Shown here: positions 1-9,369 of the stretch, one piece after another
Position numbering within the stretch: position 1 is the stretch's first letter
Layout: every line of letters begins with the position of its first letter
Origin: an uncultured Bacteroidales bacterium
Lineage (GTDB): Bacteria; Bacteroidota; Bacteroidia; Bacteroidales; UBA932
Length of the DNA: 64,000 bases
NCBI GenBank assembly: GCA_944323825.1
Contig: CALUTY010000012.1
Span: forward strand, 44,377-108,376
Direction of reading: 5' to 3'
Notes under the pieces: generated by a model
Databases searched by the model: none
Seen by the model: the letters and a program-made list of their open reading frames with translations, nothing else
What the model was told of the DNA's origin: nothing
Made by a program: the position numbers and the translations under genes

Positions 1-29
1 CCTGCCGGTGTCCGGGGACAGCCGGCAGG
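1..29 (-). terminator. Putative terminator after the M56 peptidase gene
   Basis: An inverted repeat (CCTGCCGG and CCGGCAGG arms) lies just past the stop codon of the minus-strand peptidase gene. The window edge cuts off whatever follows, so a T-tract cannot be checked. Confidence 0.45.
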
Positions 30-52
30 GCCATTGCCATTCAATATTTATG

Positions 53-1789
53 TCATTGTTCCTTTGTAAAGATGTCAACCCTGCGGCCGCCCTTGTCTAC
101 GGTCATGGACGCGATGGATTCTACGGGGATGTCATTGATTTCGCCCCTGTATCTTTTGCCGTCAAGATAATATTTCACCTTGCCTGATGCAGAGACAGAC
201 GGAGCGACAGATGATTTGCCTTCCGACACTGTCACCTTTGTCTTTGATGCCCCGTCACCGGCCTCCACATCAAGGTCCGCATCTATTGACACTCCGTAAT
301 GCTTTTCAACAGAACGGACATAACTGCCGATCCTGGCCGTATCGATAGTGACTGACCGGAGACCCTCAAGCACACTCCAGTCTATATCCTTCAGAGCATC
401 AACGGCTTTCTGAATGGCCTGGACATCAATGTCTACCACAATATTCCCGAGACTCTCCAATGATTTTCTCAGAGCCGCGGTATCAATGTCCGTCGCGGAT
501 ATGGAAGATATCTTGCCCTCCAGTTCCGCAAGATCTGCCGGGGACCTCATTCCGTCCTTGTCCTTCAATACGACATATACCGAAGCGGAGCCGTCCTCGT
601 CCTTTTGTACCGAGATGGATTCAATGGTTTCCGGATCCATGGTTTCCAGCACTTCCCTGCCGGACTTCACACCGTTCACATAGACAGTGACATTGTCCGT
701 TTCTCCGGCAGAATCCTTTTGTCCGTCATATCCGGCAATCATTATGGTCCCGCCGCTGGCGTCATCACCGGAACCCGTGATCATCGTGTCCTTTGTTACA
801 GAAATTATTGTATCTTTGACGGCAGTTTTCACCCGGACCCGCTTCTTTTCCGCAGAGACGGAATCAGAGCGGAGAGGGCCGGCGGCATCGCTGCCATTTC
901 CCGGAAGTCCGGTGATATTGTAGTCATAGCGTGTCTCGGCCGTAGCCGCAAGCGAAAGCCCGACAAGCGGGACAAGGTAGAGGGCCTTCAAGGCTCCCCA
1001 CGAAGATGATCTTTTGCGTAACATCATGGTAATACGATTTTTAAGTGTACTGTGACTAAAGCTGTTGGTGATGGAGTTGCCGCTCGCACCGACAGCTTTC
1101 CTTATTAACAGATATTGATATTCTCTTGCATCCGCCCCGGACCTGAGGACAAAGTCGTCAGCCTCGAACTCATGCAGGGCACGGAGATCCGCCCGGAGCA
1201 TCCACACCGCCGGATTGAACCACTGGAAAGCCGTGACAATGTCCGTGAAAAGCAGGTCCCATGAATGCCGCATCCTCACATGCGCCTTCTCATGTCTCAG
1301 GATGGCCTCATGCCCGGCCCTGAAGTCACTTTCACAGAATACAATGTACTTCATCCAGCTGAAAGGGGCAGTATCGCTGTCCGTCACGACGATCACGGTC
1401 CCGTCCTCCTGCGGGATCCGGCGTCCGCGCAAAATGATGCGCAGCACATCCGCAACCGCAAAACCCATACAGGCCAGCACCGCCATCACCCCGGCGATAT
1501 ACAGAGAAACAGCAGCGGTTTCCCAGCCGCCTGACTCATGCACAGTCTCCTCCACAACGGTCTCCGTCCTGCTCCCATGCATGGACAGAAGCCAGGCAGG
1601 AATGTCCACAGTCCTGTGCACCGTAATCACGCAGAGCGGAAGGGCCAGCGAAAGCAGGGAAATCACCAGAAGCATCGCCCTGTTGAAACGGTGAAAGGTG
1701 TCCCTGCTCAGCAGTAGCCTGTAGAACATATAGAAGACGGCAAGAAGGACAGCAGCCTTCAGCTCATAAATGACAAATTCCATAATCAC
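53..1789 (-). CDS. M56 family (BlaR1-like) membrane metallopeptidase
   Basis: Predicted integral-membrane sensor peptidase of 578 residues. Hydrophobic helices fill about residues 5-120. A zinc-binding HEKAH motif (HExxH type) lies near residue 165, followed by a conserved NPAVWML helix and the HEFEADDFVLRSG segment. This is the usual M56 layout in Bacteroidota. The C-terminal half carries two repeats resembling TonB-plug-like modules, with DPETIESISVQKD and PVESIASMTVDKG segments. The gene lies 11 nt downstream of a BlaI-type repressor on the same strand, the classic two-gene arrangement in which the M56 protein triggers repressor inactivation. The inducing signal cannot be read from the sequence. 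The family is secure; a role in beta-lactam sensing is only one possibility. Confidence 0.88.
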   Translation of the reverse strand: MIMEFVIYELKAAVLLAVFYMFYRLLLSRDTFHRFNRAMLLVISLLSLALPLCVITVHRTVDIPAWLLSMHGSRTETVVEETVHESGGWETAAVSLYIAGVMAVLACMGFAVADVLRIILRGRRIPQEDGTVIVVTDSDTAPFSWMKYIVFCESDFRAGHEAILRHEKAHVRMRHSWDLLFTDIVTAFQWFNPAVWMLRADLRALHEFEADDFVLRSGADAREYQYLLIRKAVGASGNSITNSFSHSTLKNRITMMLRKRSSSWGALKALYLVPLVGLSLAATAETRYDYNITGLPGNGSDAAGPLRSDSVSAEKKRVRVKTAVKDTIISVTKDTMITGSGDDASGGTIMIAGYDGQKDSAGETDNVTVYVNGVKSGREVLETMDPETIESISVQKDEDGSASVYVVLKDKDGMRSPADLAELEGKISSISATDIDTAALRKSLESLGNIVVDIDVQAIQKAVDALKDIDWSVLEGLRSVTIDTARIGSYVRSVEKHYGVSIDADLDVEAGDGASKTKVTVSEGKSSVAPSVSASGKVKYYLDGKRYRGEINDIPVESIASMTVDKGGRRVDIFTKEQ

Positions 1790-1800
1790 GAACTTTGATT

Positions 1801-2166
1801 TTATTCCTCCCTGCCGGCTTCTATCCTGGCTATGAGCTCCTTCAGCTCATCCACCGTGATCTTCTCCTCCTTGACCAGAGTCGATACTGCGGAAAGGTAG
1901 GAATTGCTGAAATAGCTGTTCACTACCCCGGCAAGCGAACTCTTTCCGTATTCATCCTCGCTCACCACCGGAAAATACTGATAGGTATTGCCGAAGGCCT
2001 TGTGCGACAGGAAGCCGTTGCTCTCCAGAGTCCGCACCATCGTCGAAAGGGTGTTCACATGCGGCTTCGGCTCAGCGTAATGCGACTGAAGCTCCTTCAC
2101 AAACATTGCCCCATGCCTCCAGAACAGGGTCATTATCTCCTTTTCCTTGCGTGTAAGATGTTTCAT
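1801..2166 (-). CDS. BlaI/MecI/CopY family transcriptional repressor
   Basis: Small winged-helix repressor of about 121 residues starting MKHLTRKEKEIMTLFW. The open frame continues upstream, but the internal ATG at 2166 matches the family N-terminus and has a purine-rich AAGAAAGAGAA stretch directly upstream. The helix-turn-helix covers about residues 5-75 (segment PHVNTLSTMVRTLESNGFL) and is followed by a dimerisation tail. It is paired with the downstream M56 peptidase. A perfect 17-bp AT-rich palindrome about 120 bp upstream is a plausible autoregulatory operator. In the family, cleavage or inactivation triggered by the M56 partner relieves repression. Confidence 0.9.
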   Translation of the reverse strand: MKHLTRKEKEIMTLFWRHGAMFVKELQSHYAEPKPHVNTLSTMVRTLESNGFLSHKAFGNTYQYFPVVSEDEYGKSSLAGVVNSYFSNSYLSAVSTLVKEEKITVDELKELIARIEAGREE

Positions 2167-2288
2167 TTCTCTTTCTTTTTTAAGGAACGGTCCCGTCTTA
2201 CCCCCCTCCTCCGGTCCGATGCCACGGACCATGAAAGGTCTCATTTCCGGTTTCCGGGAACAAATATAACTAAAAAAAATTCATATTA

Positions 2289-2305
2289 AACTAAAAATTT
2301 TAGTT
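2289..2305. promoter_or_regulatory. Palindromic operator candidate for the BlaI-type repressor
   Basis: The sequence AACTAAAA-A-TTTTAGTT is a perfect 8+1+8 inverted repeat in the space between the repressor gene and the divergent GH84 gene. BlaI/MecI proteins bind short AT-rich dyads. Position and symmetry support an operator; binding itself is inferred. Confidence 0.5.
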
Positions 2306-2393
2306 AACATATCGGACATCCCTCAATTTTTGTTTTTCAATGCGAAATACGACATTTATCCATGACAAACTGTTTTCAATGCCAGGAAAAATG

Positions 2394-2401
2394 TAAATTT
2401 G
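2394..2401 (+). promoter_or_regulatory. -7 element for the GH84 gene
   Basis: TAAATTTG matches the Bacteroidota -7 consensus TAnnTTTG and lies 27 nt before the GH84 start. No good TTTG -33 box is found at 19-21 nt spacing, so this is a half-supported promoter. Confidence 0.45.
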
Positions 2402-2427
2402 CAAAGAGTATCTGAAAATTTTGACAA

Positions 2428-4977
2428 ATGACACTGAAACACGCAACGGCGGCACTCATTGCCGCAGGCACATTCGTGTGCGCAGCAATGCCTGCAACGG
2501 CACAGGATGAGGATTTTGACCTGTCGCAGCAAAGACGGGAGTCCCAGCTTGTCAATCCCGTCACAGGAAAGAAAATCGACCACAAGGGCATCATCATCAA
2601 CCCCACTCCGAAGGAACTGACCGTCGGCAAGGATGGCCGCATCGACATAAGGGAGGGACTGGATGTGAAAGACAGGCAGGGATGCTTCTCCGAAGAGCTC
2701 CAGGACCTTGTCCATAACACGAAAGGGCATCCGTTGACAGTGGACTTCGGAGAGAAATATGTCAGGAAATACGGTCTCAAAGACACCGAAGGTGCCTATT
2801 ACCTCAGGATTTCAGGCAAGGGCATCATGATTGCCGGCAGGGATGAGACCGGTGCCTTCTATGGAATACAGACCTTCAGGCAGCTCCTGAAGCACGGACG
2901 TCTGCCTGACGTGACCGTCCGCGACTGGCCAGACCTTCCCTACAGGGGAGTCGTCGAAGGATTCTACGGCACGCCGTGGTCTCATGAAGTGAGGCTGTCC
3001 CTCATAGACTTCTACGGAAAGTTCAAGATGAACACTTATGTCTACGGGCCCAAGGACGACCCTTATCACAGCAGCCCTGACTGGAGAAAGCCTTACCCTA
3101 CAGACGAAGCAGAAAAAATCAGGGAACTGACTGAAGCTTGCTGCAGAAACCATGTGGACTTTGTATGGGCCATCCACCCGGGCAAGGACATAAAATGGGA
3201 TGAAGAAGACTACGGGAACCTCGTGAACAAGTTCCAGATGATGTACGACCTCGGCGTAAGGGCATTTGCCATCTTCTTCGATGACATTTCAGGCGAAGGG
3301 ACAAATCCGGTCAGGCAGGTGGAGCTTCTCAACAGGCTGAACAAGGAATTCATCCTTGCAAAAGGTGATGTCGCCCCTCTCATAATGTGCCCTACGGATT
3401 ATTCTAAACTATGGGCCAATCCTTCACCGGACGGTCCCCTGAGCATATACGGCCGCACGCTCGACCCGTCAATACAGATATTCTGGACAGGAGACTCGGT
3501 GTGCAGCGACCTCACTGCCGAGACCATGGAATGGGTGAATTCCCGTATAAAGAGACCTGCCCTGTACTGGTGGAACTTCCCTGTCACGGACTATGCGCGG
3601 CACATAATGATGGAAGGACCGGCATACGGACTTGACACTTCCCTCACCCGGAACGAGACAGCAGGAGTGCTCAGCAATCCCATGGAACACGGCGAAGCCT
3701 CCAAGATAGCCCTTTACGGAGTGGCCGACTACACATGGAACGTATCAGCATACAACGCCCTCGACAACTGGGAGCGCGGCCTTGCTGAACTTGTACCGGA
3801 AGCGACTGAAGCCTTCAGGACATTCGCCATCCATTCATGCGACACCGAGACCGGCTACAGGAGAGACGAGTCATGGGAAACGAAGACCTTCGGAATCAGC
3901 GGCTGGACACAGGAAGAGTTCGACGCGCTCAGAAACGAATTTGAAAAGATTGAAAAAGTGCCGGGAGAAATGGAGGCTGCCTGTTCTGACGACCTGCTCC
4001 TGAATGAACTGAGGCCATGGCTGACCGAATTCGGCAAGCTCGGCACCAGGGGCAGGAAGGCTCTCGACCTGATTGCAATGTACGGCAAGTCTGACATGGA
4101 AACATTCTGGTCAGCATATGTGGACAACATGATGACAGAAGAGGAAAGGCAGGCATACGAAGCACACAAGTGCGGTACATTCAAGCTCCAGCCTTTCTAT
4201 GAAAACACGATGGACTCGCTCGGAGCCGGCTTCTACAAGAAACTGACCGGTCAGATGACGGCCACACGGACCGGAATCGGCTCGTTCGCCAATCTTGCCA
4301 CCATCCTCAACAAGCTGATGTTCGACAACGATTCCACCACATGGTACACATCAGGGATGTCCCAGAAAGCCGGTGACTGGATCGGTGCAGACCTCGGTGA
4401 AGTGACGCCGGTATATGAAATCTCCATCCTCCAGGGACGCAATTCCGTAGACGATGTGGACTATTTCGACCACGCCAGACTTGAATGCTCTGCGGACGGC
4501 AGAAAATGGACTACCCTCATAGACGACATGGAGAAGCAGTACATAGTTAAATGGACAGGAGACCCTGTGGAGGCAAGATATGTCAGACTCCTCAGACTCG
4601 ACTCACCGAAGACCAACTGGGCATCCGTACGCTCATTCGATGTCAATCCGGTCACAGAAGCCAGGCTCGGCTTCCCGCTCTGCTCGGAAGACAACGGAAA
4701 AGCCCTCTCTGCATTTGACAGGAATGTATGCACCCGGTTCAAGAACAGCGGCACCATGTCATTCGGCATCCTTCCTGAAGTCAGCGAATATGTGATGCTG
4801 TTCCGTCAAGCCAAGGGTAACACCGTCACCGTAAGCCAGGTGGCAGCCGACGGCAATACCATTCTTGAAACAGTCGAGACCGGAGGAAACAGCCTTGTCA
4901 TCGTTCCTGCCGAAGGGGCTGCGGGCATTGAAATTTCCGGAGATGTGGAAATCTTTGAAATAATCCCGCTGAAATGA
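2428..4977 (+). CDS. Secreted GH84 beta-N-acetylglucosaminidase (O-GlcNAcase-like)
   Basis: Exported hexosaminidase of 849 residues. A signal peptide ends at about AMPATAQ (residue 26). A GH84 N-terminal alpha/beta domain is followed by the (beta/alpha)8 catalytic domain beginning at PYRGVVEGFYGTPWSHE. It contains FVWAIHPGKDIKWD and the adjacent catalytic aspartates in FAIFFDDISGEG, the substrate-assisted pair of this family. The C-terminal region (about residues 640-760) looks like an F5/8-type C discoidin carbohydrate-binding module, with WIGADLGEVTPVYEISI and ARYVRLLRLDS. The likely role is removal of terminal GlcNAc from host mucin or glycoproteins in the periplasm or at the cell surface. 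It stands alone between divergent and convergent neighbours, with a shared hairpin at its 3' end. Confidence 0.93.
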   Translation: MTLKHATAALIAAGTFVCAAMPATAQDEDFDLSQQRRESQLVNPVTGKKIDHKGIIINPTPKELTVGKDGRIDIREGLDVKDRQGCFSEELQDLVHNTKGHPLTVDFGEKYVRKYGLKDTEGAYYLRISGKGIMIAGRDETGAFYGIQTFRQLLKHGRLPDVTVRDWPDLPYRGVVEGFYGTPWSHEVRLSLIDFYGKFKMNTYVYGPKDDPYHSSPDWRKPYPTDEAEKIRELTEACCRNHVDFVWAIHPGKDIKWDEEDYGNLVNKFQMMYDLGVRAFAIFFDDISGEGTNPVRQVELLNRLNKEFILAKGDVAPLIMCPTDYSKLWANPSPDGPLSIYGRTLDPSIQIFWTGDSVCSDLTAETMEWVNSRIKRPALYWWNFPVTDYARHIMMEGPAYGLDTSLTRNETAGVLSNPMEHGEASKIALYGVADYTWNVSAYNALDNWERGLAELVPEATEAFRTFAIHSCDTETGYRRDESWETKTFGISGWTQEEFDALRNEFEKIEKVPGEMEAACSDDLLLNELRPWLTEFGKLGTRGRKALDLIAMYGKSDMETFWSAYVDNMMTEEERQAYEAHKCGTFKLQPFYENTMDSLGAGFYKKLTGQMTATRTGIGSFANLATILNKLMFDNDSTTWYTSGMSQKAGDWIGADLGEVTPVYEISILQGRNSVDDVDYFDHARLECSADGRKWTTLIDDMEKQYIVKWTGDPVEARYVRLLRLDSPKTNWASVRSFDVNPVTEARLGFPLCSEDNGKALSAFDRNVCTRFKNSGTMSFGILPEVSEYVMLFRQAKGNTVTVSQVAADGNTILETVETGGNSLVIVPAEGAAGIEISGDVEIFEIIPLK

Positions 4978-5045
4978 CGACACTCCCGAAGCATGCCGTG
5001 AACCGGATACCGGTAGCTGAATAAAACAAGAGACGGAATAAAATA

Positions 5046-5092
5046 ACATGCCCCCGTTGAAAGACACACAGGACCTTTCGGCGGGGGCATGT
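5046..5092. terminator. Hairpin between convergent genes (bidirectional terminator)
   Basis: Arms ACATGCCCCCG and CGGGGGCATGT form a strong stem between the 3' ends of the GH84 gene (plus) and the aminotransferase gene (minus). T-tracts are short, so efficiency is uncertain. Confidence 0.55.
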
Positions 5093-5139
5093 CAAAATAG
5101 AAAAGCTCCGTTCGATTGCCGAAGAGAGCCTGATCATAT

Positions 5140-6339
5140 TCAGAGCCGATTAAGGCACCTGTAGGCAGAAATGGCAGCAGAAAGCACACTGACGGCGGAG
5201 CGCAGGTCATCGGCATTCAGCACATAGGCCATGCGGACCTGGCTGCGGCCGAGACCCGGGGTGACATAGAAGCCGGAAGCAGGAGCCATCATCACCGTTG
5301 CGCCCTCATATTCAAAGTCGGAGAGGCACCACGCACAGAAACGGTCGGCATCATCCACCGGAAGCTCCGCCATCACATAGAATGCGCCCTTCGGCTTCGG
5401 GACGGTAACGCCCGGAATCTGCCTCAGCCCCTCCACAAGTACATCGCGGCGATGCTCATATTCCCGGATGACACCGGCGATATATTCCTCTCCGGCGTCG
5501 AACGAAGCTTCTGCCACAATCTGCCCGAGCAGAGGAGGACTCAGACGGGCCTGGCACAGCTTCATCATGCCGCCACGGACAGCAGCATTCTTTGTTGCGA
5601 TGCACCCGACCCTGATGCCGCATTCCGAAAATCTCTTGGAAAAGGAATCGACTATCACCACATTTTCGTCAATCCCCTTCAGATGACCGGCTGAAACATA
5701 TCCGGCCCCGCCATAGATGAACTCGCGGTAGACCTCATCAGAGAAAAGGTACAGACCGTGTCTGCGGACAATCTCAGCAATTCCCTCCATTTCCTCTGCG
5801 GAATAAAGGCATCCGGAAGGATTGTTAGGACTGCTGACAAGGATGGCCTTCGTACGGTCTGTGACATGGCGTTCAAACACCTCAGGTGAAGGCAGGGCAA
5901 AGCCGTCGGCAATGTCAGTGGCGACAGGCACCACCTTCACCCCTGCTGCAGCGGCAAAGGAAAGGTAGTTGGCGTATGTCGGTTCGACGGTGATGATCTC
6001 ATCCCCCGGATCAAGGCATGTCAGGAACAGAAACAGAAGGGCCTCTGAAGCACCCGTCGTCACTATTATCTCCTCAGGAGAATAGGCCATCCCATAGACT
6101 GCATAGTATTCCGAAAGCCTCCTGCGCAGAGAAAGGAACCCCTCTGAAGGACTGTACTCCAGCACAGTCCTGTCTATGTCCTTCAGACTGTCAAGACCGC
6201 ACCGCGGAGTACGGGTGTCGGGCTGGCCGATATTCAGGTGATATACTCTCAATCCCTCTGACTTTGCTTTGTCTGCAAGCGGGGAAAGTTTTCTGATAGG
6301 GGAATAGCCTATCCCTTCAATACGCTCTGACAAATCCAT
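5140..6339 (-). CDS. PLP-dependent class I/II aminotransferase
   Basis: Fold-type I aminotransferase of about 399 residues from the chosen ATG at 6339 (MDLSERIEGIGYSPIRKL). A longer frame reaches 6384 but adds 15 residues without homology character. Visible landmarks are HLNIGQPDTRTP near the N-terminus, the VTTGASEAL cofactor loop, SSPNNPSGCLYS, FSDEVYREF and the PLP-lysine segment SFSKRFSECGIRVG. These match aspartate/aromatic-type aminotransferases; the exact amino donor cannot be read. The gene follows the outer-membrane barrel and rfb genes on the same strand and may be the last gene of that run. Confidence 0.88.
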   Translation of the reverse strand: MDLSERIEGIGYSPIRKLSPLADKAKSEGLRVYHLNIGQPDTRTPRCGLDSLKDIDRTVLEYSPSEGFLSLRRRLSEYYAVYGMAYSPEEIIVTTGASEALLFLFLTCLDPGDEIITVEPTYANYLSFAAAAGVKVVPVATDIADGFALPSPEVFERHVTDRTKAILVSSPNNPSGCLYSAEEMEGIAEIVRRHGLYLFSDEVYREFIYGGAGYVSAGHLKGIDENVVIVDSFSKRFSECGIRVGCIATKNAAVRGGMMKLCQARLSPPLLGQIVAEASFDAGEEYIAGVIREYEHRRDVLVEGLRQIPGVTVPKPKGAFYVMAELPVDDADRFCAWCLSDFEYEGATVMMAPASGFYVTPGLGRSQVRMAYVLNADDLRSAVSVLSAAISAYRCLNRL

Positions 6340-6396
6340 AAGAAAAACCGTTTTTGATGTTATCTGTGGTAAAGGCATGGCCATTGAGGCCCCATG

Positions 6397-7116
6397 TCAG
6401 AAACGGAAGCCCAAAGAGACATAAAACTGGTCACGGTTGACCTCGATCCCGTCACCTTTGTATCTGTCGATGAGCCCCCAGTCATACCCGGCCTTCACCT
6501 CGAGAAATTTGAAGAACTCCAGACCGACGCCTGCGCCTATCTGCACGTCAAACCTGTTGTAAAGCCAGTTGGAAAGCATTCCTGCATAAGGGTCGGAGGC
6601 GTCAGCCGGCACATTCACCCCGTCATATTTCACATTTCCCGCATAGAAATTGTATGAAATGTCCCCGTTCACCGTTGCACCTGCATATTGTCCAGCCACG
6701 GTATACTTTTCCTTGGACACAAGCCCGGCTGAAAGTGTCGGCCCCGCAAAGATGGAAATCTTCATGAAAGGCAGGCCTATCTTGTATTTGAGCATTATCG
6801 GAACGCTCAGATAATGGTCGGTCCTGCCGCCGTTCGTAATCAGTTCCCCGTATTCCCTGCGCTCCTTGGAGGTCAGGTATGAGTAATATATCCCGGTCTG
6901 GACATGAAGGCCTGCAAAGAGGCGCACTTCCTGCGTCAGCCCGGCATAGAATCCGTTCTGCAAATATGCATCTGGAGCGGCAGCCCCTTCTGCAACGGAC
7001 TTGAAGCTGTATCTTGAATTGAGATATCCTGCCTCCAGGCCCCCGCGGGCGGATGCAGATGCAGCAAAAGCCAGCACAGCGGCCGCAGCCAGCAGAATCT
7101 TGACCATATTCTTCAT
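6397..7116 (-). CDS. Outer-membrane beta-barrel protein (porin-like)
   Basis: Predicted outer-membrane barrel of 239 residues. A signal peptide (MKNMVKILLAAAAVLAFAAS, cut near SAR) is followed by alternating amphipathic strands rich in Gly, Tyr and Phe, for example GLEAGYLNSRYSF, LKYKIGLPFMKISIFAGPTL and VKAGYDWGLIDRY. It ends in the aromatic FYVSLGFRF, a typical barrel terminus recognised by the BAM machinery. This is the small PorT/OmpW-like barrel type common in Bacteroidota. It sits 19 nt downstream of rfbB and could be cotranscribed; no specific ligand is evident. Confidence 0.82.
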   Translation of the reverse strand: MKNMVKILLAAAAVLAFAASASARGGLEAGYLNSRYSFKSVAEGAAAPDAYLQNGFYAGLTQEVRLFAGLHVQTGIYYSYLTSKERREYGELITNGGRTDHYLSVPIMLKYKIGLPFMKISIFAGPTLSAGLVSKEKYTVAGQYAGATVNGDISYNFYAGNVKYDGVNVPADASDPYAGMLSNWLYNRFDVQIGAGVGLEFFKFLEVKAGYDWGLIDRYKGDGIEVNRDQFYVSLGFRF

Positions 7117-7135
7117 ATAAAAACTGTTAAAAATG

Positions 7136-8332
7136 TCATCTGTTGCGGTACATCTCTTCGTAATATTTCATATAATCGCCGGAAGTCACATTGTCCATCC
7201 AGTCCTGATGGTCGAGATACCATCTGACAGTCTTTTCGATGCCTTCCTCAAACTGAAGGGAAGGCTCCCAGCCGAGTTCCCGGTGCAGCTTGGACGAATC
7301 TATCGCATACCGCATGTCATGTCCCTTGCGGTCGGTCACATATGTGATCAGGCCGAGGGAATGCCCCTCAGGCTGTCCGAGAAGACGGTCTACAGTACTG
7401 ATTATCACCTTGATGATATCAATGTTCTTCCACTCGTTGAATCCGCCTATATTGTAGGTCTCCGCAATCTTCCCCTTATGGAAAATGAGGTCTATCGCCC
7501 TTGCATGGTCCTCAACATAGAGCCAGTCACGCACATTCTCCCCCTTCCCATAGACCGGAAGCGGCTTCTGATGGCGGATATTGTTGATGAACAGCGGAAT
7601 GAGCTTTTCAGGGAACTGGTAAGGGCCGTAGTTGTTCGAACAGTTCGTGACTATGGTCGGCATCCCGTATGTGTCATGGAATGCACGGACGAAATGGTCG
7701 GAAGAAGCCTTGGATGCAGAATACGGGCTGTGCGGATTGTATTTGGTGTCCTCACGGAAAAAGTCCGTGCCGTACACTTTGTGCGCTGAAATGTCTGAAT
7801 CCATCCCCTCCGGGCATGTCATCTCCAGTGCGCCGTACACTTCGTCAGTGGAAATATGATAGAAACGGCACTGCACGGCATCGGCACATGAAGCATCTTC
7901 CGAAACGGTTCCCGTACTTCCGTCACATCCTATATCTCCGGCGGCTGAAGGCATCTGCCAGCCGGATGGCTCCCACATTGTCCTTGCTGCCTGCAGAAGG
8001 CTCAGAGTTCCCATCACATTGGTCCTGGCAAAGGTGAACGGATCCCTTATGCTCCTGTCCACATGGCTTTCCGCGGCGAGGTGAATGATCCCGTCCACGG
8101 CATATTTCTTCATCAGGGCAAGAATGGCATCAAAGTCACAGATATCCGTCTTCTCAAACACATAGTTCGGACAGTCCTCGATGTCCTTCAGATTGGCAAG
8201 GTTGCCCGCATATGTAAGCTTGTCCACATTTATTATCCTGTATTGCGGATATTTAGTGACAAAAAGGCGGACCACATGGCTTCCTATGAAACCGGCCCCG
8301 CCGGTGACCATTATATTTCTCTTGAATTTCAT
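7136..8332 (-). CDS. rfbB: dTDP-glucose 4,6-dehydratase
   Basis: Second step of dTDP-L-rhamnose synthesis: dehydration of dTDP-glucose to the 4-keto-6-deoxy sugar. Extended SDR enzyme of about 398 residues from the ATG at 8332 (MKFKRNIMVTGGAGFIGSH, Rossmann GxxGxxG). The open frame upstream overlaps the neighbouring gene and lacks homology. Other marks are AAESHVDRSIRDP, the FYHISTDEVYG loop and the catalytic YSASKASSDH (YxxxK). About 30 residues rich in Gly, Ser and Asp (from roughly PSGWQMPSAAGD to CADAVQ) are inserted just before the STDEVYG strand. It is fourth in the rfbA-C-D-B run. Confidence 0.95.
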   Translation of the reverse strand: MKFKRNIMVTGGAGFIGSHVVRLFVTKYPQYRIINVDKLTYAGNLANLKDIEDCPNYVFEKTDICDFDAILALMKKYAVDGIIHLAAESHVDRSIRDPFTFARTNVMGTLSLLQAARTMWEPSGWQMPSAAGDIGCDGSTGTVSEDASCADAVQCRFYHISTDEVYGALEMTCPEGMDSDISAHKVYGTDFFREDTKYNPHSPYSASKASSDHFVRAFHDTYGMPTIVTNCSNNYGPYQFPEKLIPLFINNIRHQKPLPVYGKGENVRDWLYVEDHARAIDLIFHKGKIAETYNIGGFNEWKNIDIIKVIISTVDRLLGQPEGHSLGLITYVTDRKGHDMRYAIDSSKLHRELGWEPSLQFEEGIEKTVRWYLDHQDWMDNVTSGDYMKYYEEMYRNR

Positions 8333-8378
8333 TTCCCTGTTCTGAATTAAATATTTTCTGAATGAAGCGGCCGGAAGG

Positions 8379-9293
8379 TCATGCCTCCTCCCCTGAGCGG
8401 ATCTTTTCAAGGCATTCCCGGAGAGCGTCCGTCCAATAAGGCACTGCAACACCGAAAGTCTCCTTGATCTTCGTCTTGTCAAGCACGGAATAGCTCGGCC
8501 TACGGACCTTGCTCGGGAACTCGTCGCTGTGGCACGGAAGGATATTGCATGAGGAATGTCCGGAATATTCGGCTATCATCTTCGTGAAGTCATACCATGA
8601 GCACACCCCTTCATTTGAATAATGGTATATGCCCTCATTGCCTTCGAATTTCCGGTTTTCGACAATTTCATATATTGCCCTGGCAAGGTCCCTTGCGTAT
8701 GTCGGGGTGCCTGTCTGGTCGAATACCACCTTCAGTTCCGGACGTGAAGCCGTAAGCGAGAGCATCGTCTTCAGGAAATTTTTGCCGAACCCGCTGTAGA
8801 GCCATGCCGTACGCAATATTATATGGCGGCATCCAGATGCGGTAATGTTCTGCTCCCCACGGAGCTTTGTCCTGCCGTAGACTCCTGTCGGATTGGCCGG
8901 CTCATCCTCCCTGCATGGGGTGTTGTTCAGGTTTCCTCCGAACACATAGTCCGTCGAGACATGTACCATGAAGCCTCCGTTCTTCTTTACGGCATCGGCG
9001 ATATATCCCGGGGCCTCCGCATTGAGGAGGTCCGCAACGGCAGCATCGTCCTCGGCCCTGTCCACATTCGTATACGCGGCGCAGTTGATGACCATGTCAA
9101 TCTTTTCCGAAACGGGCCATCTTCCCGCCACGGCGTCTTCCACCGCTTCCCTGTCTGTTATGTCGAGATGCATCGTCTCCGCTCCCTGCACTTCATTCAC
9201 ATCGGTGAATATGTATCTGTCCCGGCTTCCCTTTGAAACAAGCCTGAGCTCATTTCCGAGCTGTCCGTTGGCACCTGTCACAAGTATGTTCAT
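8379..9293 (-). CDS. rfbD: dTDP-4-dehydrorhamnose reductase
   Basis: Final step of dTDP-L-rhamnose synthesis: NAD(P)H reduction of the 4-keto sugar. SDR enzyme of 304 residues with the N-terminal MNILVTGANGQLGNELR nucleotide-binding loop, DMVINCAAYTNVDRAEDD, HVSTDYVFGG and the catalytic YGRTKLRGE (YxxxK). Length and motifs are standard. It lies between rfbC (76-nt gap) and rfbB (46-nt gap) on the same strand. Rhamnose would feed surface polysaccharide assembly, consistent with the nearby GT2 glycosyltransferase. Confidence 0.95.
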   Translation of the reverse strand: MNILVTGANGQLGNELRLVSKGSRDRYIFTDVNEVQGAETMHLDITDREAVEDAVAGRWPVSEKIDMVINCAAYTNVDRAEDDAAVADLLNAEAPGYIADAVKKNGGFMVHVSTDYVFGGNLNNTPCREDEPANPTGVYGRTKLRGEQNITASGCRHIILRTAWLYSGFGKNFLKTMLSLTASRPELKVVFDQTGTPTYARDLARAIYEIVENRKFEGNEGIYHYSNEGVCSWYDFTKMIAEYSGHSSCNILPCHSDEFPSKVRRPSYSVLDKTKIKETFGVAVPYWTDALRECLEKIRSGEEA

Positions 9294-9369
9294 ATCTTCG
9301 TCTGAATATCATTCTGAATGATTGTCCGCAAAGTATCCCGAAACTGCCTTCAAAAGCGAAGTCCGGTAT

